Assembly: GCA_045130235.1 (NCBI GenBank)
Contig: JBGUPJ010000034.1
Coordinates: 62,001 to 126,000, forward strand
DNA: 64,000 bases
Reading direction: 5' to 3'
Source of the DNA: UBA1756 sp045130235
GTDB taxonomy: Bacteria; Bacteroidota; Bacteroidia; Bacteroidales; WCHB1-69
This document shows, one piece after another, positions 28,298-37,093 of the stretch (positions are counted from its first letter, which is position 1; every line of letters begins with the position of its first letter). The position numbers were made by a program, and so were the translations under genes. The notes beneath the pieces were generated by a model that saw only the letters and a list, made by a program, of their open reading frames with translations, was not told the DNA's origin and ran no database searches.

Positions 28298-30391
28298 ATG
28301 AAAAAAATCATTCTTCTTCTTGCAATATTCATATCTGGTGGAGTTGGGAAGGTCTGCGCGCAGAATGCCGACACGCTACCCATTCCCGAAAGGGTGGAGT
28401 ATATCATCTCGCAACTTACTTTGGATGAGAAGCTTTCTCTGATGGAGCACCACAATCCCGCCATCGATCGGCTCGGGCTTCAAGAGTACAGCTGGTGGAA
28501 CGAAGCCCTGCATGGGGTGGGCCGCAATGGTCTGGCTACCGTATGGCCGATGCCCATCGCCCTCGCCGCCACTTTCAATCCGGAGCTGGTAAGGCGTGTT
28601 TTCGTTAACGTCTCAATGGAAGCTCGAGTCAAATACCGAAAGACACAGGCCGCCGGCAACTACGGCGACTATGCCGGTATCACCTTCTTCACTCCTAACA
28701 TCAACATTTTCCGTGACCCGCGCTGGGGCCGTGGCATGGAAACATACGGCGAGGACCCGTTCCTCACCGCGCAGATGGGGCTGGCCTGCGTCAACGGCCT
28801 GCAACACGCCGCATACGGTTACCGTGCGGAACGGTTGGATACGTTGCCCCTCTACACTGCCGCCTGCCTCAAGCACCTCGCCGTGCATAGCGGTCCAGAG
28901 GGCACCCGCCACCAGTTTGATGCCACCGTCTCGCCCCGCGACCTCTGGACCACCTACCTTCCAGCCTTCGAGTATATCATCAAAAACAGCGACGTGCAGC
29001 AGGTGATGTGCGCCTACAACCGTCTGAATGGTGAGCCGTGCTGCACCAATAAAGAACTGTTAGTGAACATTTTACGAAACAAGTGGCACTACAATGGGCT
29101 GTTGGTCACCGACTGCTGGGCATTGAACGACTGTTGGGAGCGCGACCCCAAAACGCCCCGTCATGAAACCCATGCCACGGCCGCCCACGCCGCTGCCGAC
29201 GCTTTCGGTAGCGAGGTGGATTTAGAATGCGGCAGCGGCCTCCCCGCCCTTCGCGCCGCCGTGGATTCCGGCTGGATCTCTGAAAGCCAAATTGATGATC
29301 ATGTGCGCCGCATCCTCACCTGCCGACTGCGCATCAGCGAAGAAAAGAGACCCTTCCGCTTCTCACCCTCCGAGCCCATCGTGGCGGCCATCTCTTCCTT
29401 GGTACTACTGAAAAACGATGGGGTGCTCCCACTGAAAAACAAATCCACTCGCATCTTCCTCGCAGGTCCCAACGCTGCCGATTCGCTGATGCCGCTCGGC
29501 AACTACAACGGCATACCCGAACACACCGTCACCATTGAGGAGGGGCTGCGAAAAGATAATCGTCTCACCAAGCTCAAAGCTGCAGATGTTATCGTGTATG
29601 CCGGCGGCCTCAATCCGCAGTTGGAAGGCGAGGAGCTGCCCATTGACACTCCCGGCTTCTACAAAGGCGACCGCACTTGGATCGAACTTCCTGAAAATCA
29701 GATACAAGAACTAAAGAAACTGAAAGCAACTGGCAAACCGATTGTGCTGTTGCTCTGTACGGGCAGTGCCATCGCCTTGGAGGAGGTGGAGCCGTTGGTG
29801 GATGCCATTATGGTATGCTGGTACGGAGGTCAGGAGATGGGGTCGGCTATCTCCGCGGCGTTGAATGGACATGATGATGATTTCGGCAGATTGCCGGTTA
29901 CCTTTTACCGTTCCACCCAGCAGTTGCCCTACTTTGAGAGTTACGACATGCGTGGACGTACCTATCGCTACATGGAGGAACCGCTTTATCCCTTCGGCTA
30001 CGGACTTTCCTATTCAGAATTTTCCCTTACCGACGTTTCCTTCAATCGCAACACTTTAACTGTCACGGCCAAAGTAAAAGATGAAAAGTCTTTGATTGAT
30101 AATTTGAAGATGGGCGATGTTGGTATTCAAAATACTACCGTGGTACAAGTTTATTTATCCACCCCTGATAGGGCAGGAAGTCCGAAAAAGTCGTTAGTGG
30201 CTTTTCAAAAAATCGGACTATTTGAGGGCAGAACCGGAGAGTTCCAGATTCCGATAGATCCCTTCTGGTTGCGGGTGTACGACGAGGAGCGGCAGGAGAT
30301 GGTGGAGCCGCCCGCCGGCACGCGCTTCGTGTTGGAGGTGGGCTTCAGCAGCGCCGACCCCGAGGCGAAAAAGATAGAGTGGAGGTGGTAG
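28298..30391 (+). CDS. Glycoside hydrolase family 3, beta-xylosidase/beta-glucosidase-like, exported
   Basis: Hydrolyses beta-linked glycans from the non-reducing end. The 697 residues comprise a signal peptide (1-21, ending VCA|QN), the GH3 (beta/alpha)8 domain with YSWWNEALHGVG, FFTPNINIFRDPRWGRGMETYGEDP, CLKHLAVHSGPEG, the predicted nucleophile Asp272 in LLVTDCWALNDCW, the alpha/beta sandwich domain with GPNAADSLMPLGNYNG and MVCWYGGQEMGSAISAAL, and a C-terminal FN3-like domain (VVQVYLST ... VLEVGFSS). NYNG and the WWNEALHG motif are closer to the xylan beta-xylosidase/arabinofuranosidase branch, but the substrate is not certain. There is no PA14 insert and no SusC/D locus beside it. Monocistronic on the plus strand. 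Confidence 0.9.
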   Translation: MKKIILLLAIFISGGVGKVCAQNADTLPIPERVEYIISQLTLDEKLSLMEHHNPAIDRLGLQEYSWWNEALHGVGRNGLATVWPMPIALAATFNPELVRRVFVNVSMEARVKYRKTQAAGNYGDYAGITFFTPNINIFRDPRWGRGMETYGEDPFLTAQMGLACVNGLQHAAYGYRAERLDTLPLYTAACLKHLAVHSGPEGTRHQFDATVSPRDLWTTYLPAFEYIIKNSDVQQVMCAYNRLNGEPCCTNKELLVNILRNKWHYNGLLVTDCWALNDCWERDPKTPRHETHATAAHAAADAFGSEVDLECGSGLPALRAAVDSGWISESQIDDHVRRILTCRLRISEEKRPFRFSPSEPIVAAISSLVLLKNDGVLPLKNKSTRIFLAGPNAADSLMPLGNYNGIPEHTVTIEEGLRKDNRLTKLKAADVIVYAGGLNPQLEGEELPIDTPGFYKGDRTWIELPENQIQELKKLKATGKPIVLLLCTGSAIALEEVEPLVDAIMVCWYGGQEMGSAISAALNGHDDDFGRLPVTFYRSTQQLPYFESYDMRGRTYRYMEEPLYPFGYGLSYSEFSLTDVSFNRNTLTVTAKVKDEKSLIDNLKMGDVGIQNTTVVQVYLSTPDRAGSPKKSLVAFQKIGLFEGRTGEFQIPIDPFWLRVYDEERQEMVEPPAGTRFVLEVGFSSADPEAKKIEWRW

Positions 30392-30407
30392 CGGGGTAAT
30401 CTGAAAC

Positions 30408-32723
30408 CTACTGTTTCTTAGCTTTCGCAGCCTTCACGTAATCTTCCCACAGGTCGCAGTGGCGCGACAGCCAGCGGCCGGTCTCGGTATCGGGATACAA
30501 TTCCGCCACCTTCCATACCATCGCGAGCTTGCTGTACTCCATCGCGGCCTGCTCGGGGTCGGTGAAAAGAGGAAAAGCGGCCTGAATCAAACTGTCGGCC
30601 TGGTTCCATACCTGCGTTCTGTATTTCGCCTCAGCGGGGGCATACTCATCAAAGTACTTTTTGTACTCCTCTTCCTCCTCCCCATCAATCCATAGCCATT
30701 GATAACTGGTTTTGCTATAGTAGGTTAATCCCCAGCAGTAGTTCATCGAGTTTTTCATCCCTAACGCATAGAGAATCATGCTTCTTGCGCGTACATTCGG
30801 GTCGGAGGAGTGGGCTATTTTTTGCTCTAACTCTGCCATATCTTGGGCAAATGTGAGCTTGTAGTTGCGGTTGTCATCAATGGGATCAAGGTTGTATTTG
30901 GGATTGTAATGGAAAGGATTGCGCCACATGCCATTGTCGCGATACACATTGGTACGATACTGATAATCAGACGAAACCTTCGACAGATGGGTTACTGCCA
31001 GCGGGTAGTTCAGTTCCCGCAGGGCGTGGGTGCCGATGATCTCCTGCCAATAATCGGCATCCAAATAACTGCAATGTAACAAATAGCTTTGCATTGGGGT
31101 TTTCGGCGTTTGGGTGGCTTCCCAATACCGAATGATGGTATTGCTATTCAGTGAGTCAACCATTTTGAACATCAAGTTGCTGTAATCATGATAGTTGAAG
31201 TGGATTTCAATCTCTTTCTCATACATTTCATACCACTTGTCATCGGTGAGTTGCTTGTCTAGATAGGGAGCCACCTCCTTGAGCGGACTCATTTTGGGGT
31301 TGTGGACATCTTTGCCAGTTCCATTGCTGTTAATGTAGAGGTTTTCGGCGGCATTGGCATAAAATATGGCTAAAGTCGTGTCGCCCGCAGCCAAGGCATT
31401 CGGAATAGCTCCTTCCCAAAGCACCCGCTTCCAGGCATTGTCGAAAAGCATGGCGCTTTCGAATGTGTTCCATTCATCAACTTTTATCGTGTAATGCGGA
31501 GTTTTTATCTCTTGCACCATATTGTTCTCAATCCATTTCAAATCAGCAAGAAATGCTTCTGTATCGGTGAGACTGTACGGAGTGGCTTTGGTCTGCAAAA
31601 AAATACGGAGCACTTCTGCGGATTGGTTTAAAAAGGCATTGCTGCTTGTATGATGGAGATATTGTTTTAAAAAGGTCAAACCCTCCTCGCTTTTGCTCAG
31701 AAAGTCGGATGTGCAGCCCACTACGTATGCCCAGAGCAGCGGGTCTTTCACCCTCGGATCGGCGGCTGCCTTCCGGGCAAATTGGTTCAGCCATGTGGCT
31801 TGGATGATGTATTTGTCATCAGGTTTCATATATACATCTTCCCACTCGTAGGCATAGGTGAACCAGACATGGTGCTCGTAGCTGAAGATCATTTCTTGGA
31901 GTTTTCCAGGAAAATAGTTGGAGTTGGGGTTTTTCTCAAATAGGGTTTCAAATGCTTTATTAAAATTATAACCCATTGATTGTATGGATTCTATATCGTC
32001 GTTGCGGGAAAAAATATCCAACGCCTTTTCTTTGTTGCCGAGTTTCAGATAGGCGCCGCCGGCATAGTTCTCTGCCATGCCGTACAACACATCCTGTGAC
32101 AAATTTCCGGCCACACTTTCCCAATACTGAATGCACTTTTCATACTGTTTCAGTGAGAAAAGGACGCGCATGGCCTGCAACGCATATCGGTTGGCGAAAC
32201 GCCCATTCGTATGGTTTTTGCAATCGTCAATCGCCTTCCTCAAGACGGCATGTTCGGCATCGAAATCGGCGGAATAATACCAAGGGTCGCGCATGGCCGT
32301 GCGGGTTTCTTCCACACTTTTGGCCACCAGCAAAAAGTCGAGTGCTTCTCTATCGCCTTTTTGTACAATATGACGTACTAAACCATTTGCTTTCACCATT
32401 TTATTAACGGTATCCACCACGTCATAGTCCCGTTCTCCATTCAAATATTGCTCTACAAACTGCCAATTTTTGGCAGAGTATTGGTACACTGCGGTTTGAA
32501 TATCTTCGGTCGAAATGTCGGTGGAAGTCTGCTGCTGCCACAGCTTGCAGTTGTCCTCCATTCTGTTCACGCTACATTCGAAAGGGGTGCCATACGGCAG
32601 TATTCGATACAGCCAAAGTTCTTTGGTGGTATAATCGGGCCACCAGCAAGCCTCCGCCTGCGGAAGAGCGAAAAACAGGCCTAGAACCAGTGTGCTAATG
32701 GCGGTAAATATTCTCGATTTCAT
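30408..32723 (-). CDS. Large exported protein of unknown function
   Basis: Start set at 32723, opening a signal peptide (MKSRIFTAISTLVLGLFFALPQAEA). The mature part (about 745 residues) begins CWWPDYTTKELWLYRILPYG and contains many aromatic, helix-forming repeats (LEKNPNSNYFPGKLQEMIF, VFSLKQYEKCIQYWESVAGN, NYAGGAYLKLGNKEKALDIF) of the TPR/Sel1-like kind from about residue 150 to 300, suggesting a helical solenoid. No catalytic motif was recognised. It overlaps the upstream exported gene by 29 bases and follows rfbA in the same run, so the pair is probably coexpressed. Likely periplasmic; the signal sequence has no lipobox. Confidence 0.6.
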   Translation of the reverse strand: MKSRIFTAISTLVLGLFFALPQAEACWWPDYTTKELWLYRILPYGTPFECSVNRMEDNCKLWQQQTSTDISTEDIQTAVYQYSAKNWQFVEQYLNGERDYDVVDTVNKMVKANGLVRHIVQKGDREALDFLLVAKSVEETRTAMRDPWYYSADFDAEHAVLRKAIDDCKNHTNGRFANRYALQAMRVLFSLKQYEKCIQYWESVAGNLSQDVLYGMAENYAGGAYLKLGNKEKALDIFSRNDDIESIQSMGYNFNKAFETLFEKNPNSNYFPGKLQEMIFSYEHHVWFTYAYEWEDVYMKPDDKYIIQATWLNQFARKAAADPRVKDPLLWAYVVGCTSDFLSKSEEGLTFLKQYLHHTSSNAFLNQSAEVLRIFLQTKATPYSLTDTEAFLADLKWIENNMVQEIKTPHYTIKVDEWNTFESAMLFDNAWKRVLWEGAIPNALAAGDTTLAIFYANAAENLYINSNGTGKDVHNPKMSPLKEVAPYLDKQLTDDKWYEMYEKEIEIHFNYHDYSNLMFKMVDSLNSNTIIRYWEATQTPKTPMQSYLLHCSYLDADYWQEIIGTHALRELNYPLAVTHLSKVSSDYQYRTNVYRDNGMWRNPFHYNPKYNLDPIDDNRNYKLTFAQDMAELEQKIAHSSDPNVRARSMILYALGMKNSMNYCWGLTYYSKTSYQWLWIDGEEEEEYKKYFDEYAPAEAKYRTQVWNQADSLIQAAFPLFTDPEQAAMEYSKLAMVWKVAELYPDTETGRWLSRHCDLWEDYVKAAKAKKQ

Positions 32724-33738
32724 TTTGGCTAAATTTTGATATATTATTGATATCCAAATGATAAAGTATAACTGAATAACGGTCTCCCTTGAGAGTAGGA
32801 TAGGCTTCCACGGCATTTTTCACCTTCATCACCTCATTGTATTCGCTGTTTTCCCAGCGGATGAAGTGACCCGCCAGTACTTTTCGGCTGTCAATCTGAT
32901 GGTCTTTCAATACCTCATAGCAGTTGTCGCCGATGGGTTTATAGAGTTTCTTGTCGCTGATGTCCACTTTTCTCAAAATTCCTTTGAAATCTTTATCTTC
33001 ATCATACCAAATTCCCCACGAATAGATGGGATAGGCAAAATCCAGATCAAGGGTGTGATTTTCAGGAACTCTTGCAAGGTATTGTTTTACAACATTATAT
33101 GAAAGGATGGAATTTTTTACACTGTAGTCTTTTAAGTTGGAAGTGTTGTACAGCATCAGCACGCCTCGGTCGGCGGGCACGTTTTTGAGTACCCCCAACT
33201 GGTGCAGCCGGATGGTCACACTGAGGTCGATGCCCAGCTGGTGCAGGGGGTCGCGGGCGTAAGCGCACAACTGGAAAAAGTCATTCTCGTTGTAGGAGGT
33301 CCAGTCGCAGTCGAACTGTACCTCCTTCACCGTTACCTGCTGCACCTGCGACATCTTCAGCAATCTTTCCACAATTTTGTTGGCCAATGCATGACATTGT
33401 TCTGCTCGTGCTTCTGCGTCGATCCATTCATACCAGTAACAAGCCCCTACAGTGATGAAGGTGGTGGGAACAATTTCAATGTCTTGTGGAAGATTCTGCT
33501 TAAAGATGGTGGTGGCGATGGGCTTTGGGTCGGCATCCACATCAAAATAGCGCACGTACATCCGCTTCACTTGGTTCTCTTTTATGAAATCCCACTCCTC
33601 TTGTGTAGGGTCAAAAGTGGTTTTCCAGTGGTAGATGGCATTCACCGCTTCCTTCTCCTCTTGGCTTTGAGAAAAAGCTCTCACTGTGCCAAAAAGTAGC
33701 AGAATCAAGCCCCCAATTGGCAGAAAAAAATTTTTCAT
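32695..33738 (-). CDS. Exported protein of unknown function, DUF3142-like
   Basis: 347 residues with a signal peptide (about 1-24, ending AFSQ). The segments IYHWKTTFDPTQEEWDFI, RMYVRYFDVDADPKPIA, VKEVQFDCDWTSYNENDFF and VNIGVLMLYNTSNLKDY-like strands alternate as in a TIM barrel; the QxDxD-like acidic motif VQFDCDWTS resembles DUF3142 proteins. An acidic pair in a barrel of this type would be consistent with glycan binding or hydrolysis, but this is inference. It overlaps the 771-residue exported protein downstream by 29 bases and starts 12 bases after rfbA. Confidence 0.5.
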   Translation of the reverse strand: MKNFFLPIGGLILLLFGTVRAFSQSQEEKEAVNAIYHWKTTFDPTQEEWDFIKENQVKRMYVRYFDVDADPKPIATTIFKQNLPQDIEIVPTTFITVGACYWYEWIDAEARAEQCHALANKIVERLLKMSQVQQVTVKEVQFDCDWTSYNENDFFQLCAYARDPLHQLGIDLSVTIRLHQLGVLKNVPADRGVLMLYNTSNLKDYSVKNSILSYNVVKQYLARVPENHTLDLDFAYPIYSWGIWYDEDKDFKGILRKVDISDKKLYKPIGDNCYEVLKDHQIDSRKVLAGHFIRWENSEYNEVMKVKNAVEAYPTLKGDRYSVILYHLDINNISKFSQNEIENIYRH

Positions 33739-33750
33739 AAAATGGTTGAT

Positions 33751-34626
33751 TTAGTTGTCGGATATTAACTTAAGCAGATATTCTCCATAACCGCTCTTTC
33801 GTAATGGTTCGGCAATGTTGCGTAGCTGATCCGCATCGATGAAGCCTTGTTTGTAAGCGATTTCTTCGATACATCCTACCATCTGTCCTTGGCGCTCTTC
33901 CACCACCTGCACAAACTGGGTAGCCTCAATCAGCGAGCGGAAGGTTCCGGTGTCGAGCCATGCGGTACCTCTATCTATCTTGCAGACTTTCAATTTTTTA
34001 TGCTCAAGATAATATTTGTTGACATCCGTAATTTCGTATTCGCCACGGGTGCTGGGTTTGATGTTGGCGGCCACCTCCACCACGGAGTTGTCGTAGAAGT
34101 AGAGTCCCGGCACCGCATAGTTGGACTTCGGCTGCTTGGGCTTCTCCTCGATAGAGACAGCATTCATGTTTTCATCAAACTCCACCACACCGTAGCGCTC
34201 GGGGTCAGACACGTGATAGGCGAAAACAATGCCACCGTCGGGGTCGTTATTCTTATAGAGATTATGCTCGAACGCACTGCCGTAGAAGATGTTATCGCCC
34301 AGCACCAGCGATACCTTGTCGTTGCCGATGAACTCGCGACCCAGCACGAAGGCCTGCGCCAGTCCGTTGGGCACCTCCTGCACCTTGTATTCGAAGCGGC
34401 ATCCGATGCGGCTGCCATCACCTAACAATCGCTCGAAATGCGGCAGGTCGGTGGGGGTGGAGATGATCAAAATCTCACGAATTCCCGCAGAAAGCAGCGT
34501 GGAGAGCGGATAGTAAATCATCGGTTTGTTATAAATGGGCATCAGCTGTTTGCTCATGGCCAGCGTAATGGGATGCAATCTCGTGCCTGCACCGCCTGCT
34601 AAAATGATTCCTTTCATATTTGACAA
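33751..34626 (-). CDS. rfbA: Glucose-1-phosphate thymidylyltransferase
   Basis: Makes dTDP-glucose from glucose-1-phosphate and dTTP, the first step of dTDP-rhamnose and other deoxysugar synthesis. The 291-residue length is standard. Motifs: GIILAGGAGTRLHPIT, MSKQLMPIYNKPMIYYPL, LGDNIFYG, IEEKPKQPKSNYAVPGLYF and the FRSLIEATQFV C-terminal segment. rfbB, C and D are not in this window. It lies in a long minus-strand run with two exported proteins downstream; a possible supplier for the glycan block at 18-24 kb. Confidence 0.96.
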   Translation of the reverse strand: MSNMKGIILAGGAGTRLHPITLAMSKQLMPIYNKPMIYYPLSTLLSAGIREILIISTPTDLPHFERLLGDGSRIGCRFEYKVQEVPNGLAQAFVLGREFIGNDKVSLVLGDNIFYGSAFEHNLYKNNDPDGGIVFAYHVSDPERYGVVEFDENMNAVSIEEKPKQPKSNYAVPGLYFYDNSVVEVAANIKPSTRGEYEITDVNKYYLEHKKLKVCKIDRGTAWLDTGTFRSLIEATQFVQVVEERQGQMVGCIEEIAYKQGFIDADQLRNIAEPLRKSGYGEYLLKLISDN

Positions 34627-34665
34627 TTAATAATTTACAATTAACAATTTACAATTATCGGGGGG

Positions 34666-35811
34666 TTATTTCTTTTTTAGAATAAGAAGATTGATTTCGG
34701 GCGTTGCCCCTAACCGGAACGGCATCGCACCGCCCAGTCCGGTGGATACAAACAGTTTTTGACCATCCTCTTCGTACAGTCCACCCCATTCGTCGTACAT
34801 CCATTTCACCGGTGAGAAGTTGCCGATACGGAACTGCATGGCGTGGGTATGGCCCGATAGGGTGAGCGGGATGTTGGTCTGCGGCAGCACCTCCATGCGC
34901 CAGTGAGATGGATCGTGGCTGAGCAACACGCTGAATGTTTGTGGGTTAAGGGAGTTTGTGGCCTTTTTCAGGTCGCCAAGCGGCTTGAAGGGGGGCTTCC
35001 CAATGTCGCCCACGCCTACTATGGCGATGCTGTCGTTGTCCCGTCGGATAATTACATTACTGTCTATCAGTAAGTTCCATCCTAAACTGCGTTCTATGTC
35101 AATCAGTCGCTGGCACTCTTCTGCCGAGTGAATACTGTCGTGATAGTAGGCGTAGGTGCCGTAGTCGTGGTTACCCAATATCGACAGCACACCATCTTTC
35201 GCATGAAGCGACGAGAGAATGTCGGTGAAAGGTGTCACTTCCGAAGCTCTGAGGTTGACCAAATCGCCGGTAAACACAATCAGGTCGGGGTGTAAGGAAT
35301 TCGCCGAATCCACCACACGCTTCACGAAGTCGCTGCCGGCGTTGTACGAGCCGATATGGAAGTCGGAAATCTGCACGATGCGGTAGCCGTCGAAGGCGGG
35401 CGGCAGGTTGTTGAATGTGAGTTCTTGTTTCTTCACTTCAAGTTTGGTCATGCCGAAGGAGCAGGCATAGAGGGCGGTCAGCATCACGATGGCCGCTAAG
35501 CCCATGCTGATGTACAATCCGATTTTTCTGCCTTTTTTAGACCAATGTCCTACAATCTGGGAGATAGTGTCACATACGGTGAAGATCGCTTTGGGGAGGG
35601 AGAGGCAGAGCAGGATATAGAAGAAGATGCGGCTCAATATGGGGGTGTTCTTCCCAAAAAACATGAGCATTCCTACCAATAGCACATAAAGCAGTGGCAG
35701 GAAGAAGAGCAGCGTCCATCCTATCTTTTTTTTGCGCAGGAAAAAGTACCAGATGTAGAGGTCTGGTATCAGCAGCAGCGAGGCGAAAATGATGATAAGC
35801 GACAATCTCAT
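34666..35811 (-). CDS. Membrane-anchored metallophosphoesterase (YkuE-like)
   Basis: 381 residues with four N-terminal hydrophobic helices (to about residue 125) and a calcineurin-like phosphoesterase domain. Metal motifs in order: VQISDFHIG, VFTGDLVNLRAS, LGNHDYG, LLSHDPSHW and LSGHTHAMQFR. Relatives of this class are proposed to act on UDP-diacylglucosamine (LpxH/G-like) or on other phosphoesters at the membrane; substrate here is unknown. It starts 6 bases after the flavin oxidoreductase gene stops. Confidence 0.88.
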   Translation of the reverse strand: MRLSLIIIFASLLLIPDLYIWYFFLRKKKIGWTLLFFLPLLYVLLVGMLMFFGKNTPILSRIFFYILLCLSLPKAIFTVCDTISQIVGHWSKKGRKIGLYISMGLAAIVMLTALYACSFGMTKLEVKKQELTFNNLPPAFDGYRIVQISDFHIGSYNAGSDFVKRVVDSANSLHPDLIVFTGDLVNLRASEVTPFTDILSSLHAKDGVLSILGNHDYGTYAYYHDSIHSAEECQRLIDIERSLGWNLLIDSNVIIRRDNDSIAIVGVGDIGKPPFKPLGDLKKATNSLNPQTFSVLLSHDPSHWRMEVLPQTNIPLTLSGHTHAMQFRIGNFSPVKWMYDEWGGLYEEDGQKLFVSTGLGGAMPFRLGATPEINLLILKKK

Positions 35812-35817
35812 AGGACG

Positions 35818-37044
35818 TTATCGTTTCTCAAGCTCTTCGATTTCTCGGGTGAGATTCTTCGGGAGGTTGTTCACGCAGTGGTGGCACCTCATCTCCAAGG
35901 TGTACATACGGCCGATGCAGTAGTTGGAGTGTTTGCAGCCGCTACGCTCCTCACCTGCGGCGAGTTTGTTCACGAAGTCGGTGTCATGCACGAGCGCGCG
36001 GGCCATCTGCAGTCCGTCGAAACCGGCATCCAGCACCTCCTCCATCTTGCTCTTGGAGACGAGGCCGCCCACATACACTAAGGGGAGCTTCAGCGCGGCG
36101 CGGAACTTCTTGGCATCCTCCAAGAAGTAGGCCTCCTTGAAGGGCACTTCCGGAATGAGGATATGGCCGAACATGCGCACACCGATCTTGAGCCACCAGA
36201 ATTTCCAAGGGTTCATGTAGTGGGTGAGGGTCTTGTACGGCATGCAGCCGCGCATCACCGCCATCGGGGCCTTGCTGACGAAGCCTGCGGTGAGCACCAG
36301 CGCGTGTGCGCCCAGCCGTTCGAGTTCTTTGGCCACCTCGAGGCACTCGTCGAGTCCCAAACCGCCCTTGAAACCATCGTACATGTTGGTTTTCACGAAA
36401 ACCGCCATATCATCGCCGGCCGCCCTCATCACCTCCTTCATCACCATGCGCATAAAGGTCATACGGTTGTCGAGCGAGCCGCCGAACTTGTCCTTCCGGC
36501 GGTTGGTATAGGGCGACAGAAACTGGCTGATGAGGTAGCCGTGTCCGGCATGAATCTCCACAGCATCGAAGCCAGCCTCGCGAGCGAGGTTCACCGACCG
36601 GCCAAAATCTTTTACCAAACCCTCAATCTCAGCCTCGGTGAGTTTGCGGTGGAAGGTGGGCGAGTAGAAGTTGAAACCGCCGGAGGCTCCCACCGGCAGT
36701 TGTCCGCAGGTGCTGCGGTGCGTCATGTTGCCGCAGTGTCCCAGCTGGATGGAGGCTTTCGCACCCGCCGCATGGATGGCGTCGGTGAGCTTGCGCAAGT
36801 CGGGAATGATCTCCTCGCGCATCCACAGTTGGCCGTCGAACGACACACCGCTACGGTTCACCGCCGCATAGGCGATGGTGGTCATGCCGATGCCGCCTTT
36901 GGCCACGGCTGTATGATAGTTGTACAAATCCTCTGAGGGCTTGTTGCCGTAACACATGTTCTCAAATGCGGCTGAACGAATCGTGCGGTTCCGCAGGGTC
37001 AGCGGACCGAAAGTCACTGGGGTGAAGATTTTGGAATCTGACAT
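35818..37044 (-). CDS. Old Yellow Enzyme family NADH:flavin oxidoreductase, possible steroid/bile-acid ene-reductase
   Basis: FMN-dependent reductase of 408 residues forming the (beta/alpha)8 domain only: FGPLTLRNRTIRSAAFENM, SIQLGHCGNMTH, EIHAGHGYLISQFLSPYTNRR with the substrate-binding His pair, and VGGLVSKSKMEEVL near the phosphate site. The C-terminus has four cysteines (CKHSNYC ... MRCHHC) that could hold an Fe-S cluster, as in BaiCD/FadH relatives, but the NAD(P)H-binding domain of those longer enzymes is absent. Immediately upstream is a steroid 5-alpha-reductase homologue (49-base gap). Such enzymes can reduce 3-oxo-delta-4 steroids; the pairing is suggestive, not proof. Confidence 0.85.
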   Translation of the reverse strand: MSDSKIFTPVTFGPLTLRNRTIRSAAFENMCYGNKPSEDLYNYHTAVAKGGIGMTTIAYAAVNRSGVSFDGQLWMREEIIPDLRKLTDAIHAAGAKASIQLGHCGNMTHRSTCGQLPVGASGGFNFYSPTFHRKLTEAEIEGLVKDFGRSVNLAREAGFDAVEIHAGHGYLISQFLSPYTNRRKDKFGGSLDNRMTFMRMVMKEVMRAAGDDMAVFVKTNMYDGFKGGLGLDECLEVAKELERLGAHALVLTAGFVSKAPMAVMRGCMPYKTLTHYMNPWKFWWLKIGVRMFGHILIPEVPFKEAYFLEDAKKFRAALKLPLVYVGGLVSKSKMEEVLDAGFDGLQMARALVHDTDFVNKLAAGEERSGCKHSNYCIGRMYTLEMRCHHCVNNLPKNLTREIEELEKR

Positions 37045-37093
37045 GAAAATGTTTTTTTTATGCTTAATTATGCTAAAAATTGGCAGAGTATGA

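Noticed and set aside
34622..34660. AT-rich direct repeats (AATTTACAATTA twice) upstream of rfbA
   Set aside because: Spacer of a type common in Bacteroidota; no promoter match or protein-binding palindrome could be supported, so it was not listed as a feature.
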